A DNA stretch of 64,000 bases from Microbacteriaceae bacterium. Lineage in GTDB: Bacteria > Actinomycetota > Actinomycetes > Actinomycetales > Microbacteriaceae. The notes under the pieces are model-generated. The model was not told where the DNA came from. It did no database searches and saw nothing but the letters and a program-made list of their open reading frames with translations. The stretch lies in contig JAODME010000002.1 in NCBI GenBank assembly GCA_025465095.1, positions 62,001 to 126,000 of the forward strand, in the 5' to 3' direction. The translations under genes and the position numbers were made by a program. Each line of letters begins with the position of its first letter. Position 1 is the stretch's first letter. Shown one piece after another: positions 44,514-52,935 of the stretch.

Positions 44514-45080
44514 CTAGATGTATGCGCCCGGGTCGACCCAGTTGTCGTCGACCGAGCCATCCGGAACCGGCATCGGCACCGCCTTCGCGGGGATCCCGGT
44601 GATCACCGATCGTGCGGGGGCATCCCTCACGACCACGGCCTGCGCGCCGACCACGCTGCCCGCACCGATTCTCACCGCGCCGATGATCGTCGCGCCGGCG
44701 CCGACCGTCACGCCGTTCTCGAGGGTCGGATGCCGCTTATCCTTGCGCGAGCTACGACCGCCGAGGGTGACGCCGTGGTAGAGCATCACGTCATCGCCGA
44801 CCTCCGCCGTCTCCCCGATGACAACACCCATGCCGTGATCGATGAACAGTCGGCGACCGATCGTCGCGCCCGGGTGAATCTCCACCCCGGTGAGGAACCG
44901 TGCGAACTGGGAGATCGCCCGCGCGACGAAGAAGCGACGTCGCAGCCACAGCGCGTTGGCGAGCCGGTGCCACCACACCGCGTGCAGGCCGGGGTAGGTG
45001 AAGAACACCTCGGCGTTGCTGCGTGCGGCGGGGTCGCGGAGGCGTGCTGCGGCGATGTCCTCGCGCGCGGTGGCGAGCAT
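44514..45080 (-). CDS. cysE: Serine O-acetyltransferase
   Basis: 188 residues. Left-handed beta-helix with hexapeptide repeats ([47 protein letters not shown]), and the active-site DHGMG. It acetylates serine for the neighbouring cysteine synthase. The ATG overlaps the cysK stop by one base (TGATG), so the two are translationally coupled. Confidence 0.95.
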   Translation of the reverse strand: MLATAREDIAAARLRDPAARSNAEVFFTYPGLHAVWWHRLANALWLRRRFFVARAISQFARFLTGVEIHPGATIGRRLFIDHGMGVVIGETAEVGDDVMLYHGVTLGGRSSRKDKRHPTLENGVTVGAGATIIGAVRIGAGSVVGAQAVVVRDAPARSVITGIPAKAVPMPVPDGSVDDNWVDPGAYI

Positions 45081-46018
45081 CAGTCCTGCAGGTGCTCGAA
45101 CAGGATGCTCGAAAGGTACCGCTCTCCGGTGTCGCAGACGATCGCGACGACCGTCTTGCCTGCGTTCTCGGGACGCTTCGCAATATGGAGTGCCGCCCAG
45201 ATGATCGCTCCGGAGGAGATTCCGGCGAAGATGCCCTCATCGGTCGCGAGGCGGCGCGCGAAAACGAGGGAGTCCTCGAGGGTGACGTCGACGATTTCGT
45301 CGTAGACCGTCGTGTCGAGGATCTCGGGAACGAAGTTCGCGCCGATGCCCTGAATCTTGTGCGGTCCCGGCTTTCCGCCCGTGAGAATCGGCGAGTCGAT
45401 CGGCTCGACGCCGATGATCTGCACGCCGGGCTTGCGCTGCTTGAGCACCTGACCCACACCGGTGATCGTTCCGCCGGTGCCGATTCCGGCGACAAAGATG
45501 TCTACGCCGCCATCCGTGTCCTCCCACACTTCTTCAGCCGTTGTCTCGCGGTGGATCTGCGGGTTCGCCTCGTTCTCGAACTGCTTCGCCCAGATCGAGT
45601 TGGGCGTGTCGGCGACAATCTGCTTCGCGGCGTCGACCGCGCCGCGCATCCCGTCCGCTCCAGGGGTCAGTACGATTTCGGCACCGAATGCGCGCAGGAT
45701 GCCGCGGCGCTCCTTGCTCATCGTCTCGGGCATCGTCATGATCACCTTGTAGCCGCGCGCGGCGCCCGCCATCGCGAGGGCGATGCCGGTGTTGCCGCTC
45801 GTGCCCTCGACGATCGTGCCTCCCGGCTTCAACTCGCCGGACTTCTCCGCCGCATCGATGATGGCCACACCGATGCGGTCCTTCACGCTGCCGGCGGGGT
45901 TGTAGAACTCGAGCTTCGCGAGAACCGTCGCGTCGATGCCCTCAGCGAGCCGGTTGATGCGTACGAGGGGGGTGCGTCCGACGAGTTCGGTGACGTCCGA
46001 GTAAATGCGTCCGGCCAT
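45080..46018 (-). CDS. cysK: Cysteine synthase A (O-acetylserine sulfhydrylase)
   Basis: 312 residues. PLP lysine in [11 protein letters not shown] (about residue 43), phosphate loop [21 protein letters not shown], and the C-terminal substrate loop. Makes cysteine from O-acetylserine and sulfide. First gene of the cysK-cysE operon. ATG with GGAAG 9 nt upstream. A GGTTATAACC palindrome overlapping a -10-like TATAAC lies 37-46 nt upstream. Confidence 0.96.
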   Translation of the reverse strand: MAGRIYSDVTELVGRTPLVRINRLAEGIDATVLAKLEFYNPAGSVKDRIGVAIIDAAEKSGELKPGGTIVEGTSGNTGIALAMAGAARGYKVIMTMPETMSKERRGILRAFGAEIVLTPGADGMRGAVDAAKQIVADTPNSIWAKQFENEANPQIHRETTAEEVWEDTDGGVDIFVAGIGTGGTITGVGQVLKQRKPGVQIIGVEPIDSPILTGGKPGPHKIQGIGANFVPEILDTTVYDEIVDVTLEDSLVFARRLATDEGIFAGISSGAIIWAALHIAKRPENAGKTVVAIVCDTGERYLSSILFEHLQD

Positions 46019-46054
46019 GTGTAATGTCTTCCGTTCTCGTGCGCGGCGGGTGAT

Positions 46055-46064
46055 GGTTATAACC
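46055..46064. promoter_or_regulatory. GGTTATAACC palindrome at the cysK promoter
   Basis: Perfect 10-bp palindrome on the only AT-rich spot in the cysK-CDF intergenic region. Read leftward it contains a -10-like TTATAA/TATAAC with a TTCAGG 17 nt upstream. It may be the promoter core, an operator for a cysteine-metabolism regulator, or both. Confidence 0.4.
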
Positions 46065-46143
46065 TATTCCACCGCAGGTCCTGAACGGTGCGACACGGCT
46101 CCGGTACTGGTGCCGGCCGCGGGGCCTACCTACAGTTGGTGCC

Positions 46144-47049
46144 ATGGGACACGATCATGGCGGCTTGACGAACTCTCGTCGCCTGATGATCGCCATCGCG
46201 ATCACCTCGGTAGTGCTCGTGCTCGAACTCATCGGGGCGGTTCTGTCCGGGTCTCTCTCTCTTCTGGCCGATGCCGGGCACATGCTGTCCGATCTGACGG
46301 CGCTGATCATCGCGCTCATCGCCGTCGCGATCTCCGCGAGGCCCCCGAGCGACCGGCAGACCTACGGTCACCGCCGCGTCGAAGTGTTCGCCGCGTTCGT
46401 CAACGGCGCCATTCTCATTGGCGTGATCGTCTACATAGGCATCGAGGCGGTGAGTCGACTCGTCGACCCTGGCAATGCTGCCGTGCTCGGCGCCCCCATG
46501 CTCGCGGTTGCGGCAATCGGGGCGGCCGCGAACGTCGCCTCGCTTCTCGTGCTGAGGGGCGGAGTGAAGAACTCCATCAACATGCGCGGCGCCTACCTCG
46601 AGGTGCTCGGCGATCTCCTCGGATCGGTCGCGGTCATCATCGCGGCCGTCGTCATCTTGTTCACCGGCTTCACCGCCGCGGACGGCATCGCCTCGCTCGT
46701 CATCGCCGCGCTCATCGCACCGCGTGCCGTGCAACTGCTTCGCGAGGCGCTGAGCGTGCTGAGCGAGTCGACGCCGCGAGGAACGGATGTCGCCCTCATC
46801 CGCAATCACGTGCTGGCAACGTCGGGCGTAGTGGACGTACACGACGTGCATGTCTGGGCGATCACGCCGGGGGCGAAGTTGTTCTCCGCGCACGTCGTGG
46901 TCGAGCCTCACATCTTTTCGGACGGCGCCACCGGGCGCCTGCTTGACGAGCTGGGCTCGTGCCTATCCGGCCATTTCGACGTGGAGCATTCGACGTTCCA
47001 GCTGGAGCCGGCCGAACACGCGGCGCACGAGGAGCACGGGCACCGCTAG
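46144..47049 (+). CDS. Cation diffusion facilitator (CzcD/ZitB-type) metal exporter
   Basis: 301 residues, six membrane helices, cytoplasmic C-terminal domain. Begins MGHDHGG and ends HAAHEEHGHR, both His-rich. The first transport-site pair is in ADAGHMLSD (His, Asp). The second, usually HxxxD, reads YLEVLGDLLGS, so Glu replaces His. CDF proteins exchange Zn2+, Cd2+ or Co2+ for protons. ATG 7 nt after a TACAGT -10 (46131-46136). Confidence 0.92.
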   Translation: MGHDHGGLTNSRRLMIAIAITSVVLVLELIGAVLSGSLSLLADAGHMLSDLTALIIALIAVAISARPPSDRQTYGHRRVEVFAAFVNGAILIGVIVYIGIEAVSRLVDPGNAAVLGAPMLAVAAIGAAANVASLLVLRGGVKNSINMRGAYLEVLGDLLGSVAVIIAAVVILFTGFTAADGIASLVIAALIAPRAVQLLREALSVLSESTPRGTDVALIRNHVLATSGVVDVHDVHVWAITPGAKLFSAHVVVEPHIFSDGATGRLLDELGSCLSGHFDVEHSTFQLEPAEHAAHEEHGHR

Positions 47050-47098
47050 GCCGCAACGTCAACCGATAGCGTTGAAGTATCGACCGGATTGGTTCATC

Positions 47099-48007
47099 AT
47101 GCTCTCTGTGCTCCTCGGCTTGAGTGGCGCGATCGTCTATGGCGCGGCCGATTTCGTCGGTGGCATGGCGGCGAAGCGCATCAGCGCACTTCGGGTGACG
47201 GTGCTCGGCGCGGTGAGCGGGCTCGGCGTCCTGTTCCTGATGCTTCCGATTTTCGGCGGGGCATGGTCGGCCGAAGCGGTCATGCTCGGCGCGATCACCG
47301 GGGTCACCGGAGCAGCGGCGATTGCGCTGCTCTACGCGTGCCTCGCAATCGGGCCGATGAGCATCCTGTCCCCGCTGACTGCCGTGATCTCGGCAATCGT
47401 GCCGCTCACCGCCGGGCTCCTACGCGGCGAGCGCCTCGAGCCGTTCGGCTACGTGGCGATAGGGATGGCACTGGTCGCCGTCGTACTCGTCGGCGTCGTG
47501 CCTGATCGCGCGGCTCTTCGGCCTACGCCGAGGGCGCTGCTCATGGCGGTCGGGGCTGGTGTGCTCATCGGGGTGTTCCTCATCATCATCGATTTGACCC
47601 CGGATGACTCCGGCCTCGTGCCGCTCATCGCCAACCGCACTACAAGCGCGAGCATCCTGTTCGTGACGATCGCGGTGCTCGCGGCCGTTGCCGCGCGTCG
47701 GCGTTCACAGGTTCTCGTGTCGAGCGGGGCAGCTCGGGGGGCAACTCACGGCGGTTCTCCCCCGCCGCTGTGGCGCCCTGGTCTCACGCTCGGTCTCGCG
47801 AGCGGGGTGGCGGATGCCTCGGCGAACGTACTGATCCTGCTGGGGCTCCGCGTCGGCGACTTGAGCATCATCGCCGTGCTCACGGCAATGTACCCGGCCG
47901 GAACGATCATCCTCGCCGCCATCGTGTTGAAGGAACGGATCACGCCGACGCAGCTCGTCGGTCTGATCCTCGCGATCACCGCGGCGGCGCTGCTCGCGCT
48001 CGCATAG
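47099..48007 (+). CDS. EamA/DMT-superfamily transporter
   Basis: 302 residues with ten hydrophobic segments in two EamA repeats (SGAIVYGAADFVGGMAAKRI at the start; ASGVADASANVLILLGL in the second half). Between helices about 205-225 is a polar loop rich in Arg, Ser and Gly. Drug/metabolite transporter of unknown substrate. Start at MLSVLLGL, 50 nt after the CDF gene; no convincing ribosome site, so an operon with the CDF gene is possible but unproven. Confidence 0.85.
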   Translation: MLSVLLGLSGAIVYGAADFVGGMAAKRISALRVTVLGAVSGLGVLFLMLPIFGGAWSAEAVMLGAITGVTGAAAIALLYACLAIGPMSILSPLTAVISAIVPLTAGLLRGERLEPFGYVAIGMALVAVVLVGVVPDRAALRPTPRALLMAVGAGVLIGVFLIIIDLTPDDSGLVPLIANRTTSASILFVTIAVLAAVAARRRSQVLVSSGAARGATHGGSPPPLWRPGLTLGLASGVADASANVLILLGLRVGDLSIIAVLTAMYPAGTIILAAIVLKERITPTQLVGLILAITAAALLALA

Positions 48008-48045
48008 CTCGGCTCGGCTCGACTCGGCTCGGCTCGACTCGGAGG
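48008..48045. repeat. Tandem 15-mer CTCGGCTCGGCTCGA
   Basis: Two exact copies (48008-48022 and 48023-48037) plus a partial third, starting right after the transporter stop. The rest of the gap to 48295 (about 250 nt) shows no gene I can support. Confidence 0.75.
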
Positions 48046-48295
48046 CGCCGACACCCACAACGGAAGATCGGCCGCGCGCGCACAAAACTCTCCTGTTTCT
48101 CGTGCGCGGCGAGCACGTCTTCCGCTCCCAGCGTCGGCCGATGCACCGCGACCGACGCCGCCCGTGGCGAGGAGGGGAACGGATGCCCAGTTTGCGACAT
48201 CCCCTCCTCTCCTCCTGCAGGGTCCGCACGTCGAAAACCCCACCAGGCGCCCAGCCACCCGCCAAGCCCGGAGAACCGAGGCGCACACTCGAGCG

Positions 48296-49195
48296 ATGCA
48301 CCTCACGAACACGCTCGCACAACTGGGATATTTGGCCTCCCGTCGTCAACTCGCCGACCTCGGCTTCGGGCGCCGAGCAATCGACCGCGCGCTCGCTGGC
48401 GGCGTGCTGCTGCCGGTCCGTCCGGGTTGGGTCGCGACCACGCAGGCGAATCAACTCGCGGTCATCGCGGTGCTGAACGGCGCCCGCCTCACCGGCGGCA
48501 CCGCGTTGAGATCCTTCGGCATCTGGGATGGCCTCGACCAGCACGTTCATCTTCAGCTGCCAGCCAACTCCCACCGCATCATCCGCTCGCCATCCACACC
48601 GATCGGGCGATTCACGCCGCCGCGCTTTCCGCCGGGGCCGTTGGTCATCGAATGGGCAGCGGCGGCGCGCGCGGATTCGCATTCGCCGCAATGGAGAGTC
48701 TCCGTGACCGATGCAATCGTGCGATTCGCGCGAGTGGAGAGTGACGAGCAGGTCGCTGCCGCCATTGAAAGCGCGGTGCATGAAAAACGGATGCGGCGCG
48801 CCGAGGTCAGCGCGTTGATGGAGCGACTGCCGCGCCGGTTTCGGCGCATTCTCACCAGGCTTAACTTCAAGGCCGAATCCGGACTGGAGAGCATCGGAGT
48901 GCTGCGCTTCGAGGACCTTGGCTACGACGTCGCCCAGCAGGTGCAGATCGGACCGGACCGGGTCGACATCGTGCTGGACGGCTGGTTGATCATTGAGCTC
49001 GACGGCGACGCCCACCATGACGTGGCGCGCGACCGGAAGCGCACCAATCGATTGATTCGGGCGGGGTACTCCCTGTTGCGATTCGGGTACGTCGACGTGT
49101 TCTTCGAATGGGACGCGACGCTCGCGCTCGTGCAGCAGGTGCGTGGGGAGCGCACGTTCGCACAGGAATCGGCTGTGGCGGGTATCGCATTCTGA
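48296..49195 (+). CDS. AbiEi-like winged helix plus DUF559 nuclease-fold protein
   Basis: 299 residues. The N-terminal ~80 residues resemble the AbiEi antitoxin domain (LGYLASRRQLADLGFGRRAI, LLPVRPGWVAT). The C-terminal ~110 residues read as DUF559, a Vsr/PD-(D/E)XK-like fold: FKAESGLESIGVLRF, VDIVLDGWLIIELDGDAHHD, RAGYSLLRFGYVDVF. Such two-domain proteins are abundant orphans in actinobacteria; there is no AbiEii toxin gene here. The ATG lies 6 nt after a CACACT hexamer. Function unknown, possibly a nuclease. Confidence 0.78.
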   Translation: MHLTNTLAQLGYLASRRQLADLGFGRRAIDRALAGGVLLPVRPGWVATTQANQLAVIAVLNGARLTGGTALRSFGIWDGLDQHVHLQLPANSHRIIRSPSTPIGRFTPPRFPPGPLVIEWAAAARADSHSPQWRVSVTDAIVRFARVESDEQVAAAIESAVHEKRMRRAEVSALMERLPRRFRRILTRLNFKAESGLESIGVLRFEDLGYDVAQQVQIGPDRVDIVLDGWLIIELDGDAHHDVARDRKRTNRLIRAGYSLLRFGYVDVFFEWDATLALVQQVRGERTFAQESAVAGIAF

Positions 49196-49460
49196 GTTCG
49201 CACGGCGAAGAGGCGACGAAGGGCACTGGGGCGGCACCGAGAAGCCGTCGGATAACGGCGGGGGGTCGAGTCGATCCGGGCGGCGGGGAGACCGACACTT
49301 CGCCGGCGTGCCGCTACCGGTTACCGAGTAGTTGCCGCTACCGGCGGCGTGGTCGCGGGGAGCGGAATTTTCGCCGGGCGCACACTGATCGCTCCTGATT
49401 TCCGTGCCCGGCAGCGGCAACCTCCGCTTCTGGCGTGCGGCAACGGCGCGGCGCGACGCG

Positions 49461-49535
49461 ACGTGACGTGACGTGACGTGACGTGACGTGACGTGACGTG
49501 ACGTGACGATCGGACGGACGGACGGACGGACGGAC
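49461..49535. repeat. Microsatellite: (ACGTG)9 followed by (GGAC)6
   Basis: Nine perfect copies of ACGTG (49461-49505), a 6-nt break, then six copies of GGAC (49512-49535). It sits in a 399-nt gene-free stretch (49196-49594) between the AbiEi-DUF559 gene and the helicase terminator. Upstream in the same gap GCCGCTACCGG occurs twice near 49309 and 49336. Repeats of this length should vary in copy number by slippage. Confidence 0.95.
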
Positions 49536-49539
49536 AACG

Positions 49540-49575
49540 ACGAAGGCGCTCACCCTGTCGGGTGAGCGCCTTCGT
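49540..49575 (-). terminator. Strong hairpin terminator of the DEAD-box helicase gene
   Basis: Perfect 16-bp stem (49540-49555 with 49560-49575) and a TGTC loop, 20 nt beyond the helicase stop. There is no long U-tract, as is common in actinobacteria. It should also act for transcripts arriving from the left. Confidence 0.85.
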
Positions 49576-49594
49576 CAATCTGTCCTGCTGACGG

Positions 49595-51643
49595 CTACAG
49601 CGCGGCGAGCTCCGCGAGCACGTTGTCGCCGGGGCGAGCCGAAACCGAGGAGGCCTTGATGTCGGCGCGCCCGAGCAACTCGTCCATGCGGCGCTTGCGC
49701 GACTTGGACACGAGCGTCACAACGGTGCCCTGCTTTCCGGCGCGGCCGGTGCGGCCGGCGCGGTGCAAGTACGACTTGTACTCGTCCGGCGCGTCGGCCT
49801 GAATCACGAGCGAGATGTCGTCGACGTGGATGCCGCGAGCCGCGACATCCGTCGCGACCAGGACGTTCACGCGACCGCTGGTGAGCAACTGGAGGTTGCG
49901 GGTGCGGCGCGACTGGTTCAGGTCGCCGTGCAGGGACGTTGCCGGCACGCCGGCGTCTTCGAGCTGGTCGGCGAGCTCTTCGGCGAACGCACGAGTGCGA
50001 GCGAAGATGAGCGTCTTGCCCGCACCTCCAGCGAGCTGCTCGATGATCGCACGCTTGTCGCGCTGCTCGATCAGCAGCACTCGGTGGTCGATCGTCGAAG
50101 ACGCCTGGTCCTCACCGGCCACCTCGTGAACTGCCGGGTCCTTGAGGAACTGCTTGACGAGGGTGGCGACACCCTTGTCAAGAGTCGCCGAGAACAGCAG
50201 CCTCTGGCCACCCGCAGCGGTTTCCGTGAGGATGCGCTGCACGGGCTCGAGGAATCCGAGGTCGCACATGTGGTCGGCCTCGTCGAGCACCGTGATGGTC
50301 ACGTCACTGAGGTCGAGACGCCCCTGTTCGACGAGGTCCTCGACGCGGCCGGGGGTCGCGATGACGATGTCGACGCCGCGTTGCAGCGTGGAGACCTGCT
50401 TGAACTGGGGTACACCTCCCACGATGGTCGTCGTGAACAGGCCGACCGACTTCGCGATGGGCTCGACGGTGCGGTTGATTTGCATCGCGAGTTCGCGGGT
50501 CGGGGCGAGGATGAGCGCGCGGGGCTTGCGGCCCGGCTTGCGACCCTTGCCGCCGTTGTTCTCCATCAGCCGCTCGACGAGCGGAGCTCCGAAGGCGATC
50601 GTCTTGCCGGAGCCGGTCTTGCCGCGGCCGAGGACATCCTTGCCGGCGAGAACGTCGGGGATGGTTGCGGCCTGGATGGCGAAGGGGGCCTCGGCACCCA
50701 TCGATGCGAGCTGACGGGTGATGTTGTCGCCCAGACCCAGGTCGCCGAAGGTCTTGCCGTCGACGTCACCGGCGGTGATCACCTGAGCTTCGAGCCGCTC
50801 GAGAACGACGTCTTCCTGGGGGCCGGACTTGGCGTCGCGGGTCGGGTAGAGGTCGGATGACCGGCGCTCGGGTCGCGCCGGACGGTCGCTGTATGACGGA
50901 CGCTCGTTGCGGTCGTTGTACGACGGACGCTCCGTGCGCTGCGGACGGTCACTGTACGACGGACGGTCACCGCTGGAGGGACGCTCGGTGCGAGCCGGAC
51001 GGTCACCATAGGACGCACGCGCCGGGCGGTCGTTGTACGACGGGCGCTCGGTACGGTCCCCGTAGGAGGGACGCTCCGCGCGCTGCGGACGATCCCCGTA
51101 GGAGGGACGCTCCGCGCGCTGCGGACGATCGCCATACGACGGACGGTCACCGCTGGAGGGACGCTCGGTGCGAGCCGGACGGTCACCATAGGACGCACGC
51201 GCCGGGCGGTCGTTGTACGACGGGCGCTCGGTACGCTGCGGACGATCCCCGTAGGAGGGACGCTCCGCGCGCTGCGGACGGTCGCCATTGCTGGGACGCT
51301 CGGTACGGTTGGGGCGGTCGCCATACGACGGACGCTCGGAGCGTTCTCCGTAGCCTCGGTTCTGCTGGCGGTCGTTGTACGACGGGCGGTTCTCGCGCGG
51401 AGTCCAGTCCGGGCGTCGCTCGCCAGTGGGGGGGCGACGGTCGCCGGTAGCCGGTCGGTCGCCGGAGCGAGCGGCGCGGTCATCTGCGTTCCAGCGCTTT
51501 TTAGCCGGAGCGGCTGCGTCCGCGTGGTAGCCGCGGTGATTGGGGCTGCGGCTTCCTACGGTCGGCGCACCCTTGCGTGGCTCGAACTTGTTGGTGTTTG
51601 GCTTCTTGAAATCAGGCATGAGAGTGTTCTGGGTTGTTGTCAT
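49595..51643 (-). CDS. DEAD-box RNA helicase with long repetitive N-terminal tail
   Basis: 682 residues. The first ~265 are disordered and built from repeats of the type RPSYGDRPxRxE. The helicase core follows: FAIQAATIPDVLAGKDVLG, RGKTGSGKTIAFGAPLVE, APTRELAMQI, DEADHMCDLGF, SATLD, and DVAARGIHVDD..HRAGRTGRAG. Arg/Tyr/Gly-rich tails of this sort bind RNA and promote condensates. The family unwinds rRNA or mRNA structure, often in the cold. Start is uncertain between ATG 51643 and ATG 51619 (MPDFKKPNTN); neither has a clear ribosome site. Confidence 0.92.
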   Translation of the reverse strand: MTTTQNTLMPDFKKPNTNKFEPRKGAPTVGSRSPNHRGYHADAAAPAKKRWNADDRAARSGDRPATGDRRPPTGERRPDWTPRENRPSYNDRQQNRGYGERSERPSYGDRPNRTERPSNGDRPQRAERPSYGDRPQRTERPSYNDRPARASYGDRPARTERPSSGDRPSYGDRPQRAERPSYGDRPQRAERPSYGDRTERPSYNDRPARASYGDRPARTERPSSGDRPSYSDRPQRTERPSYNDRNERPSYSDRPARPERRSSDLYPTRDAKSGPQEDVVLERLEAQVITAGDVDGKTFGDLGLGDNITRQLASMGAEAPFAIQAATIPDVLAGKDVLGRGKTGSGKTIAFGAPLVERLMENNGGKGRKPGRKPRALILAPTRELAMQINRTVEPIAKSVGLFTTTIVGGVPQFKQVSTLQRGVDIVIATPGRVEDLVEQGRLDLSDVTITVLDEADHMCDLGFLEPVQRILTETAAGGQRLLFSATLDKGVATLVKQFLKDPAVHEVAGEDQASSTIDHRVLLIEQRDKRAIIEQLAGGAGKTLIFARTRAFAEELADQLEDAGVPATSLHGDLNQSRRTRNLQLLTSGRVNVLVATDVAARGIHVDDISLVIQADAPDEYKSYLHRAGRTGRAGKQGTVVTLVSKSRKRRMDELLGRADIKASSVSARPGDNVLAELAAL
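50875..51365. repeat. Imperfect tandem repeats encoding the helicase tail
   Basis: A 36-45 bp motif centred on the words GGACGGTC and TACGACGGACGCTC recurs more than ten times. A block of about 150 bp is nearly duplicated (around 50941-51060 and 51136-51250), which shows recent expansion by unequal exchange. It corresponds to residues ~95-255 of the helicase. Confidence 0.85.
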
Positions 51644-51704
51644 TGCATGGCAACGCAGAGCTCGGTTGAGCTCGCGCTACTAGATCCCGGGCGAATATCT
51701 CGGA

Positions 51705-51757
51705 TCAAACAGACGTTTGAACAGAACCGATCGGGGCCGTTTCACATACATTGTGAA
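51705..51757. other. Two hairpins in the 5' leader of the RNA helicase gene
   Basis: TCAAAC-AGAC-GTTTGA (51705-51720) and TTCACA-TACAT-TGTGAA (51741-51757), both with perfect arms. They lie 62-114 nt upstream of the helicase start inside a 318-nt gene-free gap (51644-51961). A structured leader would fit cold or autogenous control of an RNA helicase. The rest of the gap holds the esterase upstream region with no clear promoter. Confidence 0.5.
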
Positions 51758-51961
51758 GTCTCACCACGCGTTCTTGACGCGTCACGGAGTCCATATCCGA
51801 GTGGTGAAGTACCGGCCCACTGACTTACAAACCCATCCGCATAGATCGCGGTGCCAGAGCCGACTGGACTACGTTACCGGATGATCCGGCGAATAGCCAG
51901 CGCGTGCCACGATTCGATACGGCCGTCGCCGGACCGTTCGGGCAGTAGGTTGGGACCCAAT

Positions 51962-52927
51962 ATGACTGCCGCCCGTCCACTCGCGCTCGCGGCGATCGTC
52001 CTTCTCGCGGGCGGGGCCGCGACCGGGTTCGCGTGGATCGGCCTCGCAAACACGGCAGGCCGGGAACCGGGCCCTCAGCCCGCCTATCCTGTGCTTCAGA
52101 CCTACCCGGGAGTCGTCGTGATCGAGAACCTCGATTACGGGTCCGCAGCGGGCGGAATCCTCCTCGATGTCTGCCTGCCGGACTCCGATCCCGCCTCGGC
52201 CGCGACAACACTCTCGCCACAGAATCTTCCTCGCGCTGCCGTGGTCTCGGTGCACGGCGGCAGCTGGCGGCAGGGAGACAAGTCCGACCTGTCCTGGCGC
52301 AACGTCTGCGAGTGGCTCGCCTCGGAGGGATTCGTCGCAGCGTCGATCAACTATCGGCTCGCTCCATCCGCCCCCTTCCCTGCCGCCATCGAGGACCTGC
52401 GCAAGGCTGTCCGCTGGCTGCGGGAGGACGAGCAGATCGAACGATTCGATATCGACCCCGAAAGAATCGGTGCGCTCGGCGGTTCGGCCGGCGGAAATCT
52501 TGTGGCACAGCTCGGGCTCGAGGGCGAGGGCGCACTGACAGTGGGCTCCCGTGTCGCGGCGGTCGTCGAACTGAGCGGTCCGATCGACCTGACTGTGTCG
52601 GGTTTCACGCTCGGCGGTGTGGACTCCACGTTCCGGCAGATCCAACTCGACTACCTCGGCTGCACCAGCTACACCGACTGCCCCCAGGCGCTGGACGCCT
52701 CCCCCTTGTACGACGTCGACAAGACGGACCCGCCCATGTTCGTCGGGCACTCGGTCGACGAGTTCATTCCCATCGAACAATCGGATGCCCTCGTCGCAGC
52801 CCTGCGCAATTCGGGCGTCGACACGACCTACGTCACCGTCGAGGGGGCACTGCATTCGATCGCGATGCTCGACGAAGACACGCGTCTGCGGATCGGCGGG
52901 TGGCTGCGGGTGAAGCTCGCGGCCTGA
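51962..52927 (+). CDS. Membrane-anchored alpha/beta-hydrolase (esterase/lipase type)
   Basis: 321 residues. N-terminal hydrophobic anchor ARPLALAAIVLLAGGAATGF (signal anchor or uncleaved signal). Catalytic features: oxyanion motif VSVHGGSWRQGD, nucleophile elbow GGSAGGN, Asp in VGHSVDEFIP, His in EGALHSIAML. It resembles esterases of the BD-FAE/carboxylesterase group. Four Cys in the extracytoplasmic part could form disulfides (e.g. DVCLPD, GCTSYTDC). Physiological substrate unknown. Confidence 0.85.
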   Translation: MTAARPLALAAIVLLAGGAATGFAWIGLANTAGREPGPQPAYPVLQTYPGVVVIENLDYGSAAGGILLDVCLPDSDPASAATTLSPQNLPRAAVVSVHGGSWRQGDKSDLSWRNVCEWLASEGFVAASINYRLAPSAPFPAAIEDLRKAVRWLREDEQIERFDIDPERIGALGGSAGGNLVAQLGLEGEGALTVGSRVAAVVELSGPIDLTVSGFTLGGVDSTFRQIQLDYLGCTSYTDCPQALDASPLYDVDKTDPPMFVGHSVDEFIPIEQSDALVAALRNSGVDTTYVTVEGALHSIAMLDEDTRLRIGGWLRVKLAA

Positions 52928-52935
52928 TGGCCGCA

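Noticed and set aside
48296-49195. AbiE toxin-antitoxin system
   Set aside because: No AbiEii nucleotidyltransferase gene is adjacent, and the C-terminal half is DUF559 rather than an AbiEi C-terminal domain.
49461-49535. Possible CRISPR array
   Set aside because: The units are 5 and 4 bp with no spacers. It is a microsatellite.
50857-51450. Rightward repetitive open frame rich in Arg, Asp, Gly and Cys opposite the helicase tail
   Set aside because: It is the mirror of the repeats in the helicase gene; no ribosome site, and the helicase frame alone has family motifs.
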